Below are positions 30,100-36,888 of a DNA stretch of 39,655 bases, piece after piece. Under the pieces are notes generated by a model, which was given only the letters and a program-made list of their open reading frames with translations, searched no databases and was not told the origin of the DNA. This stretch comes from Lachnospiraceae bacterium. GTDB lineage: Bacteria > Bacillota > Clostridia > Lachnospirales > Lachnospiraceae. Both the position numbers and the translations under genes were made by a program. Position 1 is the first letter of the stretch. Every line of letters starts with the position of its first letter. The stretch spans positions 1-39,655 of the forward strand of contig CAJTDL010000039.1 of NCBI GenBank assembly GCA_910575035.1. The letters are read 5' to 3'.

Positions 30100-30455
30100 G
30101 AGGGGAAAATACATAAAATGCGCAAAAGTGCGCACAAAAAAGAGTTTTATTCGCTGAATGTTGCGAAAAGTGGAATAAAAAAGAGTTTTGTAATACGATA
30201 ATGCGCAGGAGGAAAGTTCGAGAAAATTCGAGCAAAAAAAGAGTTTCTTTACACGATACACGTGCGAGAGGAAAAGTGCAAAAATGCACAGAAATGCACA
30301 CCAAAAAAAGAAGTTTAATGACACGGTATAGGAGCAAGGGAAAAGCCTTGATTTTCCGGGCAAAACTGAATTAGTGGACACGATACGCGCGCAGGAGAAA
30401 TCTTGCAAAAAGCGACACAAAAAAGAATGTGTAACAAGACATTCTGGACACCATA
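30100..30455 (+). repeat. Array A: degenerate 57-69 bp units
   Basis: A-run/GAGTTT boundaries start near 30136, 30177, 30234, 30303, 30362 and 30419. The better units continue ACACGATA, a variable 3-5 nt, then GCGCAGGAG and AAA, and end in a small hairpin with an A-rich loop whose stem differs in each unit (for example GTGCA-AAAA-TGCAC, TTCGC..GCGAA, GCGCA-AAAG-TGCGC). No gene fits on either strand. Confidence 0.65.
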
Positions 30456-30470
30456 AAAGGCAAATACTAA

Positions 30471-31002
30471 AAAATACTAATATCCGGGGAGAGAGACGGA
30501 GCAGATCGGCAGGACACCGGGGCAAGCTGCAGCAGTATTTTTCATTTCCTTAGTCCTTAAAAGATATTGCAGATTCCGCAGCCCCTAAAGAGTATTCGAA
30601 GATTTCGGAATCCATAAAAGGTGTTTAGAGATTTTATAGCCCATAAAGAGTATGCCGAGATTTCCAAGACCTTAAAAGGGCGGCGCACAATCGGCAGTTC
30701 CGGCAGCCATAAAAAAGCAATACTGACATTTCCGACACCCTAAAAGGGGCGGCATGGTAACATTTCTCACACCCTAAAAGAGCGCATCCGGCAGCAGAAT
30801 TGTATATTGTCAGATATGACAGCCCCAAAAGGCAGCAGGCAGAACCTAACAAAACCTAATATTTCCTGGGGTGTGGAACTTGTGAAAACCTGTTATTTCC
30901 CGGTACATAGAACCTGAAAAAGCCTGAACCTTTACCCCTAAATATCCCTAAAGAATATGCTTTATAGTCCTGCCGCCCTCTGCAAAACTTAGTATTTCCG
31001 GG
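30471..31002 (+). repeat. Array C: four AAAACCTARTATTTCCYGGG words
   Basis: Copies at 30471-30489 (diverged), 30851-30870, 30885-30903 and 30984-31002. They flank array B on both sides. Together arrays A, B and C fill the gene-free 30,056-31,114 interval. Confidence 0.55.
30545..30797 (+). repeat. Array B: about eight degenerate ~29-bp tandem units
   Basis: Four consecutive units of exactly 29 bp (30545-30573, 30574-30602, 30603-30631, 30632-30660), then units of 37, 31, 34 and about 35 bp. Consensus TTTC..(5)..CC.TAAAAG.TATT..GAGA. The period is not a multiple of three, so it is not a repeated peptide. No identical repeats and no spacers, so not a CRISPR array. Confidence 0.75.
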
Positions 31003-31114
31003 AATTATGCGCCTGCTGCCATATAGAGTTTTGCGGTGTAAATCGTACAAAACAGTACACAAAAAAGAGAACGGTTATTGTAACGGCACTATGCCGGGAA
31101 AGGATAGACGCAGT

Positions 31115-31567
31115 ATGAGATTGAACGGTAAAAGAATTGTGGAAGTCATGGAGGAAAAGAGCCTGACAGAAGAAACGGTATGCAGCAGGACGGGGCTTTA
31201 TCAGAAGTCTTTCCAGTGGATTGTAAAAGATGGCTTTGCATCCGAGGACGCAGCGGAACGGATAGCGGATGCAGTCGGCCTGACGGTGGGGGAAATCCTG
31301 CTGCCGGAAATCACTGGAAATGTGGAGAATGTGATTGAGTTCGTAAAGGACAGCGAGAGGGCAGCAGTCACTTTCTGCCAGGGGCGGTATAAGAGCCGCA
31401 TTAAGAAGCTGGCAGCAGAACGCCCGGAGGAATGCGAGATAGTGGCAGAGAATCAGGACGGCAGCTTGTGCGCACATATCCCGGTCGCATGGATAAAGAT
31501 AAATCCGACAAAACAGCTTTCAGAGGAACAGCGCAGAGAAATAGCGGAGAGATTCAAGCGGAGATAG
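31115..31567 (+). CDS. HTH protein of the satellite
   Basis: 150 residues, start ATG 31115 (ATG 31091 also possible). Helix-turn-helix: IVEVMEEKSLTEETVCSRTG, then FASEDAAERIADAVGLTVGE. C-terminal half (VIEFVKDSERAAVTFCQGRY, AHIPVAWIKINPTKQLSEEQ) is a conserved extension seen in Lachnospiraceae mobile elements. It follows the repeat arrays and may bind them. Role unproven. Confidence 0.6.
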   Translation: MRLNGKRIVEVMEEKSLTEETVCSRTGLYQKSFQWIVKDGFASEDAAERIADAVGLTVGEILLPEITGNVENVIEFVKDSERAAVTFCQGRYKSRIKKLAAERPEECEIVAENQDGSLCAHIPVAWIKINPTKQLSEEQRREIAERFKRR

Positions 31568-31756
31568 TTTCAAATGCCTTGTAGTAGGGCTTGCAGAGTG
31601 GCAAATTCGGCTTGAAATAGCGCAAGGGTAGAAATATAAGGGTAGGGGGGATAAGGGGCGAAAATAGGCTTTTAAAACGTGAATAGACAGAGAAAACCGC
31701 CCTTGTACTTTTGGCGAGTGTCGGGGCGGCGTTCTTATCAGGTTTGGAAGTGTGCG

Positions 31757-31796
31757 CCTGCTGCCCGGTATCTGATATATGGCGTGGGGCAGCAGG
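31757..31796. repeat. Inverted pair of CCTGCTGCC words
   Basis: CCTGCTGCC at 31757-31765 and GGCAGCAGG at 31788-31796 form a 9-bp inverted repeat with a 22-nt loop in the gene-free 237-bp gap before hicB. Another such pair is 32550-32558/32605-32613. Confidence 0.6.
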
Positions 31797-31804
31797 GCAA
31801 GGGC

Positions 31805-32218
31805 TTATTGTCTGCCGGACATGGGTATTTGCAGATAATCAATCAGGGCAGTTTCCAATAGCCGGGAATAGTTTACCTTTTGTTCTTCTGCAATCCTTTT
31901 CAGCCATGCCGGGAGAGTGATGTTTGTCTTGATGCGCTCATTATCCTTTTTCATGCGGAATAAATCAGGGTGGATTGTAACGGGCATTACAACATTTCCC
32001 TCTGTATCTTCTTTGGAGAGGTTCACGGATGGAGTGGGGATTTCCTCATTGTCACATTCCATACTGTAAACATGGAGGCTTGCGGCTTCTGCTGCCATGC
32101 GTGCAGCTTCTTCCAGATTATCCCCAACACTGATACATCCGGGTAAATCAGGGAAGTAGATACTATATGAGCCGTCTGTTGATGGTTCAAAGACTGCAAG
32201 ATAAGTTAAATTCTGCAT
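31805..32218 (-). CDS. hicB: HicB-family antitoxin
   Basis: 137 residues. N-terminal HicB fold: YLAVFEPSTDGSYSIYFPDL, PGCISVGDNLEEAARMAAEA. C-terminal RHH-type DNA-binding part: RIKTNITLPAWLKRIAEEQK then NYSRLLETALIDYL. It neutralises HicA and represses the operon. Second gene of the pair, 39 bp after hicA, with AAAGGAG before its ATG. Confidence 0.9.
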   Translation of the reverse strand: MQNLTYLAVFEPSTDGSYSIYFPDLPGCISVGDNLEEAARMAAEAASLHVYSMECDNEEIPTPSVNLSKEDTEGNVVMPVTIHPDLFRMKKDNERIKTNITLPAWLKRIAEEQKVNYSRLLETALIDYLQIPMSGRQ

Positions 32219-32257
32219 AGATTACGCTCCTTTCTATGATAAGCGCAGGCAGTAGGG

Positions 32258-32440
32258 CTATTTAAGCCCCGCCTGCTTGTAAATGCTGTTTAGTGTTCCC
32301 GGTTTCAAGTCCCCGTTGTGGTTTGGTACTGTGACTTTTCCGGGCTTTGTTGGGTGCTTTAGGCTTATGTGTGAGCCTTCCTGATTGGTGGTGTACCATC
32401 CATCTTTGCGAAGCACCTTTAGTATTTCCCGAACTGTCAT
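32258..32440 (-). CDS. hicA: HicA-family toxin
   Basis: 60 residues. VREILKVLRKDGWYTTNQEG, then GSHISLKHPTKPGKVTVPNH with the catalytic His in GSH, and a final GTLNSIYKQAGLK. This is an mRNA interferase of the dsRBD-like HicA fold. First gene of the minus-strand operon behind AAGGAGG. Likely stabilises the element or acts in abortive defence. Confidence 0.92.
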   Translation of the reverse strand: MTVREILKVLRKDGWYTTNQEGSHISLKHPTKPGKVTVPNHNGDLKPGTLNSIYKQAGLK

Positions 32441-32463
32441 ATTGTGTCCTCCTTATATTATGT

Positions 32464-32521
32464 ATTATACGCCTTTTTTATGCGTATGTCAATAGTTTTT
32501 GCGTATAAATTATGCGTATTT
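32464..32521 (-). promoter_or_regulatory. hicAB promoter with ATACGC operators
   Basis: On the minus strand TTGACA (32492-32487), 17 bp, TATAAT (32469-32464): a perfect consensus. ATACGCA words (and one GCGTAT) recur three to four times across 32466-32521, two of them upstream of the -35, likely HicB binding sites. Confidence 0.8.
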
Positions 32522-32633
32522 TACAGAACATAGGTATAGAAAACAGACTGGCAGCAGGAAATAAGGGAATCCCCACAAATGGGGAAAGCGTAAAAGTGCG
32601 CTATCCTGCTGCCGTTTTGCTTTTTATCAGACG

Positions 32634-33029
32634 TTACCAAAACACAGAACCGCCCGGCCAGTACCCGGAATTTTCCTGGAGCAGATTTGAACCCGTACAG
32701 ACATAACCCCGATTTTCCGGGGGAATATATGCGGCTTTCCTCTTTTGGGAGGAGCAAAGGGGGATCTGATTAGACCCCACCCTGAAATTATGGGATAGCC
32801 CCCGGCGGCAATATCCCGATTTGAAATCGGAGAACTGACAAGGGCGGCTTTTCCGCTTTTCAGAATACCCACAGCGACACGCCGTAAGCCCCCTATTTTG
32901 GATTGTAACGGCATAGATGGTATTTCTATCAGGTATGCCAGTACAAGCTGGATATGGGGCAAATAGAGCCTTGCTAGAGTGCTTCTGAATGGCGGCGGTC
33001 ACAACCTTTTGGTTGCCAGTGCGTTTCAT
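32634..33029 (-). other. Gene-free or weakly coding stretch with hairpins
   Basis: The interval 32,522-33,200 has no convincing gene. A 131-codon minus-strand frame (MKRTGNQKVVTAAIQKHSSK to the end) is open and has unusual Arg/Cys/Ser composition; I have an uncertain impression of similar frames in other Lachnospiraceae elements, but its ribosome binding site is poor. Hairpins CAACC/GGTTG (about 33003-33015) and GTGTGGTTACT/AGTAACTACAC (33123-33157, one mismatch) hint at structured RNA instead. Confidence 0.3.
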
Positions 33030-33200
33030 TCTTCCTGAATGATGAATGGAGCGGTTGTCCTGCTGCCACTCACAACAATATAGTTGTCGGTACGAATATC
33101 GGACGCACGGTATAATCTCATTGTGTGGTTACTATTGGAAATATGCAGTAACTACACATGGACATTTCCGTTACCTGATAAGCCGGAGCATGGGCGGCGG

Positions 33201-33398
33201 TCATGCCTGACTTTGGGATTCACGTTCCATCCGTTCATCAACAGCCCTTTTGATGTAACTGTTTACTTTTTCTCCGGCAGTATCGGCAGCAGCTTTGATT
33301 TGGTCGTATTTATCTTTTTGTACATCTAAGGGAATGCGTTTTAGGTTGTTTTTTGCATAGTTGGCATTGTAATTTTTTTTGTTCGGACTATTAGGCAT
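33201..33398 (-). CDS. Arc-like RHH DNA-binding protein
   Basis: 65 residues, start ATG 33398 behind AAAGAAGG; a longer frame from 33491 runs through the operators. NYNANYAKNNLKRIPLDVQK, DKYDQIKAAADTAGEKVNSY then IKRAVDERMERE is the RHH pattern common next to toxin or SOS-like genes in Clostridial elements. It is divergent from the HIRAN gene and probably binds the palindromes between them. Confidence 0.7.
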   Translation of the reverse strand: MPNSPNKKNYNANYAKNNLKRIPLDVQKDKYDQIKAAADTAGEKVNSYIKRAVDERMERESQSQA

Positions 33399-33492
33399 AT
33401 AAGCACCTTCTTTCAGTTGATGTATTCCAATGGGGGCGCAAATTATAGATGCACCTTCTCCACTGTACATGATAAGTATATCATAATTCAAG

Positions 33493-33580
33493 TACCATGT
33501 ACATGGTAAAAATAGACAAAGATACCACGTACATTTTGGTTATTCTGTCAATAGACTAAATACCACGTACATGGTACAAT
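33493..33580. promoter_or_regulatory. TACCATGTACATGGTA operators in a divergent promoter
   Basis: Perfect 16-bp palindrome at 33493-33508, a half-conserved copy from 33523 (TACCACGTACATTTTGGT), and a near-perfect copy TACCACGTACATGGTA at 33561-33576. The last overlaps a plus promoter: TAGACT 33552-33557, 17 bp, TACAAT 33575-33580. Confidence 0.7.
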
Positions 33581-33609
33581 AAATACATCAAATGAAGGAG
33601 GTAAGCAAC

Positions 33610-34047
33610 ATGAAACAGATTACCAAAGTAAGAAAAACCGTGTGTGCAATGGCTAACCAGTTACGGAAAGCCGGGTACTCTCTCAAAGAAGCCTTTAAAA
33701 AGGCATGGCAGAGAGTAAAGCTGTCAATGACAGTTCGGGCAGCAGGAACCACATTTGAGAACAGACAGGAGCGGTTACAGTTCCTGCAGCAGTTCCGGCC
33801 GGAGGATTTAACCGTTACACTGGAAAGAGAAAAGGAAAATAAGTTTGATTGTAACGCCATTCAGATTGTTGTACATATCAAGCCTATTTGCCGGAGAACA
33901 GTGATCGGCTACGTTCCCAAAGGGCTTGCAAGGGAGCTTTCCAAAGTGCTTGACATGGGTATTCAGGTAAAGACTACTCTGATGCAGATTATCGGGGGAT
34001 ATGCCTATAAAGAGAGCCGGGGCGCACTGATTAACATAGCAATATAA
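33610..34047 (+). CDS. HIRAN-domain protein
   Basis: 145 residues, start ATG 33610 behind AAGGAGG. Basic helical N-terminus (KQITKVRKTVCAMANQLRKA) then a HIRAN domain: TVRAAGTTFENRQERLQFLQ, VTLEREKENKFDCNAIQIVV, VIGYVPKGLARELSKVLDMG. HIRAN domains bind 3' DNA ends or damaged forks. It fits a recombination/replication role next to the RecA-like protein. Operator-controlled. Confidence 0.8.
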   Translation: MKQITKVRKTVCAMANQLRKAGYSLKEAFKKAWQRVKLSMTVRAAGTTFENRQERLQFLQQFRPEDLTVTLEREKENKFDCNAIQIVVHIKPICRRTVIGYVPKGLARELSKVLDMGIQVKTTLMQIIGGYAYKESRGALINIAI

Positions 34048-34059
34048 GGCGGTGAGGAT

Positions 34060-34236
34060 ATGTTATCACTGGAAGATATGGCGGCATTGACAGCCGCAGA
34101 GGAAAAGCGTCTTGGAGTGAACAGCCCGGAGTTTATGGAGCGACACAACGAGATTATGAAAATGGCTGATGAAATACAGAGCCGTTACAAGAAAAATGCC
34201 CCTACCAGTACCGCAAATACCGATAGGAGCAAGTAG
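34060..34236 (+). CDS. Small helical hypothetical protein
   Basis: 58 residues behind GGCGGTGAGG: MLSLEDMAALTAAEEKRLGV, FMERHNEIMKMADEIQSRYK. Starts 12 bp after the HIRAN gene and probably co-transcribed. Function unknown. Confidence 0.5.
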   Translation: MLSLEDMAALTAAEEKRLGVNSPEFMERHNEIMKMADEIQSRYKKNAPTSTANTDRSK

Positions 34237-34313
34237 CCCGACAACCCAGCAAATTGGGGGCTTGCAGGTATTATATCACGCCTGCTGCCCCTCTGTAAAG
34301 AGAGGATTATCAA

Positions 34314-34589
34314 ATGAGCAAGAAAAGCAACGCAAACACTGTAAATGCAGGAGGTAAAAGACCAACACAAGAGTTTTTAATGGGACTTGTGGCAAAGTAT
34401 GAAAAGAGAACCGCGCCTATTACTGATGAAATGGCAATGGACTTGATGGACACCAACGAAACAAACCACTTCTTAATGCTGCTGCAAATTGCCGACTATT
34501 TACCAATGGGAAAGTCAAGGGCTATCATTGATGCCTTTAAGCTGGGATATTTGGCAGGAAAGGCGGCAGCAGGGAATGAACAGAAGTAA
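34314..34589 (+). CDS. Hypothetical protein
   Basis: 91 residues behind AGAGAGGA. N-terminal KRPTQEFLMGLVAKYEKRTA, centre LMDTNETNHFLMLLQIADYL, end AIIDAFKLGYLAGKAAAG. Helical. Overlaps the RecA-like gene by 14 bp, implying coupled translation. No family recognised. Confidence 0.5.
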   Translation: MSKKSNANTVNAGGKRPTQEFLMGLVAKYEKRTAPITDEMAMDLMDTNETNHFLMLLQIADYLPMGKSRAIIDAFKLGYLAGKAAAGNEQK

Positions 34590-35373
34590 CGCACTACTTA
34601 CAATGGAACTCTATGTAAATAAAAATTATGGAGATTCCGCAATAATAAAAGGTGATGTATTTGCATCACGCAGAAAGGAGGTGTACCCCACTGGGCTAAA
34701 ACAATTTGATGCTGCTTTAGGTGTGGGCGGCATTCCTGCAGGTAATATCATAGAGATACACGGACTTGAAAACACAGGGAAAACCGCACTTGCACTACAT
34801 ATTGTGAAAAGTTTTCAGAAGCGCAACAAGAAAATACTATATGTTGATGCAGACCGGGCATTGTGTATTGAGTATATGGCTATGTGCGGAGTAACAGAGC
34901 GCAATATTTATATGCTGAATATGGACACACTGGAAGATACTTTTCAGGCTATCAGGACTTTAATTCCAGTATTTGACTTGATTGTTATTGATACTCTATC
35001 AGCTATACCAACGAAAGAAGAAACAGCGCAGACCGGGCAATATCTGGAAGTGCAAAATAAGTCAGCTAAAATATTATCTAACGAATGGGCGCACATTAAA
35101 CATGAATTGGCGAGATATAACAGCACTATGATAGTTATAAATCAAATGCGGGAGAAAGTAGGGATTTTATGGGGCAATCCTCTATTTGCATTAGGCGGCA
35201 GAGCATTAAAGGCATATAGCACAATATCTATCTGTATTCGCTATATGGGGGCTGAAAAGCGGCAAGGGGATATTATTGGCCAGGGCGCGAGGGCTGATAT
35301 TGAAAAGAATAAATGTGCGGCTCCATACCGTTCTGCAGAGATTACAATATTGTATGGTAAAGGAATGATATAG
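34576..35373 (+). CDS. RecA-like recombinase/ATPase of the satellite
   Basis: 265 residues, start ATG 34576. RecA core: YPTGLKQFDAALGVGGIPAG, Walker A GLENTGKT (63-70, against GPESSGKT in RecA), YVDADRA, Walker B FDLIVIDTLSA (about 133-143), and L1/L2-like VINQMREKVGILWGNPLFAL then GGRALKAYSTISI. Lacks the long C-terminal domain of host RecA (about 350 residues). Probably an element-encoded RecA paralogue for recombination or replication; the substitution LEN in the P-loop is unusual. Confidence 0.8.
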   Translation: MNRSNALLTMELYVNKNYGDSAIIKGDVFASRRKEVYPTGLKQFDAALGVGGIPAGNIIEIHGLENTGKTALALHIVKSFQKRNKKILYVDADRALCIEYMAMCGVTERNIYMLNMDTLEDTFQAIRTLIPVFDLIVIDTLSAIPTKEETAQTGQYLEVQNKSAKILSNEWAHIKHELARYNSTMIVINQMREKVGILWGNPLFALGGRALKAYSTISICIRYMGAEKRQGDIIGQGARADIEKNKCAAPYRSAEITILYGKGMI

Positions 35374-35455
35374 AACAGTGATTATTATTAGGGGATTGGG
35401 CGGCGGCTTATAGGCCTGCTGCCCTACCCCACATTAAAGAAAGGCGGTGCTTATT

Positions 35456-35995
35456 ATGGCAGAAAAGAGAAAAGACAACCGGGGCAGGATATTGAGAACC
35501 GGGGAAAGCCAAAGGAAAGATGGGCGGTATCAGTTCCAGTACACGGATGCAGCAGGAAAGCGGCATTGTGTGTATGCCCTGAATTTGGTTGATTTGAGAG
35601 AAAAGGAAAAGGTTATTTTAAGGGATTTGGAGGACGGTATCAGAAGCAGCGATTCCAAAAAAATTACGTTGAATGACCTGATTGAAATTTATCTTGAAAA
35701 CCATCGGAGCATAAGGAAAGTTACAGAAATATCATACCGCAAAGCAATCAATGCACACATAAAAGATAGTTTTATCGGCAACAAGCCCATAGCCAATATC
35801 AGAAACAGCGATATGATTAAATTCTATAACAGCTTGCTCGATAAGGGCTTATCATCTGGGTATCTGCATATCATCCATGCTTTTTTGCATCCGGCTTTTG
35901 AAATGGCGGTGGCTGATGACCTGATAAGAAAGAACCCTTGCAGCGGTGTAATGTCGAAAATCGAAAAGACGGAAACCGTCAAAAAAAAGCTATGA
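35456..35995 (+). CDS. int: Tn916-type integrase, N-terminal frame (ends at slippery site)
   Basis: 179 codons including the short tail past the slip site. EKRKDNRGRILRTGESQRKD then GRYQFQYTD matches the N-terminal arm-binding domain of Tn916 Int; LNDLIEIYLENHRSIRKVTE starts the core-binding domain. Start ATG 35456 chosen (GTG 35447 possible). The frame ends at TGA 35993-35995, six bases after the heptamer A AAA AAG (35983-35989). A -1 shift there continues into the catalytic frame, giving 409 residues, close to the 405 of Tn916 Int. Confidence 0.85.
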   Translation: MAEKRKDNRGRILRTGESQRKDGRYQFQYTDAAGKRHCVYALNLVDLREKEKVILRDLEDGIRSSDSKKITLNDLIEIYLENHRSIRKVTEISYRKAINAHIKDSFIGNKPIANIRNSDMIKFYNSLLDKGLSSGYLHIIHAFLHPAFEMAVADDLIRKNPCSGVMSKIEKTETVKKKL

Positions 35996-36684
35996 CGATT
36001 GACGAGCAAAAGTGTTTCCTGAAATTTTTATCAGAAAGCGAGCGTTACAAAGCATATTTCCCCTTATATACCATTCTTCTTGGTACTGGAATGAGAATCG
36101 GGGAGTGCCTGGGGCTTACATGGAAAGAAGTGGATTTTAAAAACGGCCTGATTCATGTAACGCATACTTTACGTTATGATGATTATGGGGATGGGAGAGG
36201 GCATCAATTCCACATTACAGAGCCAAAGACAGAGAGCGGCAAGCGTACAATCCCCATGATAGAGGACGTGCGGAAAGCATTTCTGACAATCAGGAAAACA
36301 AATATGATGCTTGGGGGCAGCGGTGATCTGACCGTGGACGGGTACAGAGATTTTATTTTCTTGACAATAAAGAACCGACAGCTTTATACACAAGGTTCAA
36401 TAGGGGAAATGTTAAAACGTGCGGTAAATTCATACAATCGGGAGGAAACTGAACGGGCGGCAAAGGAAAAGCGGGAGCCGTTCCTGCTGCCACACCTTAC
36501 ACCACATATCATGCGGCATACATTTTGTACCCGGTTCTGTGAGAATGAAACCAATGTGAGAGTGATTCAGGAAATTATGGGGCATAGTGATATTTCGGTT
36601 ACTATGGGAGTGTATAGCCACGTTACAACAGACAAAGCAAAGGAATGTATGGAGAGTATGGAAAAGAATATGAAAGTGCTTTAA
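35989..36684 (+). CDS. int: Tn916-type integrase, catalytic frame (-1)
   Basis: Tyrosine recombinase catalytic domain with all key residues: Arg in GTGMRIGE (36094-36096), HIMRH with His 36505-36507 and Arg 36514-36516, His in GHSDIS (36583-36585), Tyr in VYSH (36613-36615). The reading begins GCTATGACG directly after the slip site. An independent start at ATG 35992 lacks a ribosome binding site. Ends in a terminator. It would integrate and excise the element at AACCGCTA. Either programmed frameshifting or a one-base deletion explains the split. Confidence 0.85.
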   Translation, partial: AMTIDEQKCFLKFLSESERYKAYFPLYTILLGTGMRIGECLGLTWKEVDFKNGLIHVTHTLRYDDYGDGRGHQFHITEPKTESGKRTIPMIEDVRKAFLTIRKTNMMLGGSGDLTVDGYRDFIFLTIKNRQLYTQGSIGEMLKRAVNSYNREETERAAKEKREPFLLPHLTPHIMRHTFCTRFCENETNVRVIQEIMGHSDISVTMGVYSHVTTDKAKECMESMEKNMKVL

Positions 36685-36691
36685 AAGAGTG

Positions 36692-36724
36692 AAAGCCCTG
36701 CTGACGTGTGGGGCTTTTTCTTTT
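36692..36724 (+). terminator. Terminator after the integrase
   Basis: AAAGCCC (36692-36698) pairs with GGGCTTT (36711-36717), followed by TTCTTTT. Confidence 0.8.
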
Positions 36725-36753
36725 GCCCTCTGCTGCATTTTGCCCGGTAGAAA

Positions 36754-36787
36754 TTACAACAATTTTACTTCATTTGTGTTGTAAAAG
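36754..36787 (+). promoter_or_regulatory. Candidate right integrase arm sites
   Basis: TTACAACAATT at 36754-36764 (identical to 23601-23611) and an inverted TGTTGTAA at about 36778-36785, roughly 100 bp inside attR. Confidence 0.5.
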
Positions 36788-36880
36788 AAGAATGTCGATA
36801 AACTACCACAAAAACGAAAATCCTTTAAATTCCATGCGTCAAACTAACAAAAATACAGTCAAATCCCCGGTGTGGGTAAT

Positions 36881-36888
36881 AACCGCTA
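36881..36888 (+). repeat. attR core AACCGCTA
   Basis: Right copy of the 8-bp core. The following bases continue the Minor_capsid_1 frame (TAC ATA AAC GGA). Confidence 0.8.

Larger units (their letters stand above)
23497..36888. mobile_element. Satellite-like integrative element inside the phage capsid gene
   Basis: About 13.38 kb bounded by AACCGCTA cores. Gene order: XRE repressor (minus), excisionase-like HTH, primase-helicase, small genes, ERCC4 nuclease, J-domain-like protein, repeat arrays, HTH, HicAB, RHH, HIRAN protein, RecA-like protein, Tn916-type integrase next to the right end. No relaxase, type IV secretion, portal or capsid genes. The plan resembles phage-inducible chromosomal islands (integrase, regulator, primase-helicase), but with the integrase at the end opposite to the repressor. 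Mobility is inferred. Confidence 0.85.

Noticed and set aside
29974-30525. 183-codon minus-strand open frame over array A
   Set aside because: Composition is Phe/Leu/Cys-rich as expected from reading A-rich repeats backwards, no ribosome binding site, and it overlaps the J-domain-like gene.
30545-30797. CRISPR array
   Set aside because: The period is regular at first, but no unit is identical to another and there are no repeat/spacer divisions or cas genes; it is a degenerate tandem array.
31679-31920. Two overlapping plus-strand frames before hicB
   Set aside because: No ribosome binding sites, they cover an inverted repeat and run into the hicB coding region on the other strand.
32680-32700. 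Possible tRNA on the minus strand (GGGTTCAAATC)
   Set aside because: The T-stem does not pair and no acceptor or D-arm complement is found.
23497-36888. Integrative conjugative element (Tn916-like)
   Set aside because: Only the integrase and excisionase-like genes recall Tn916; no relaxase, coupling protein or secretion genes were found.
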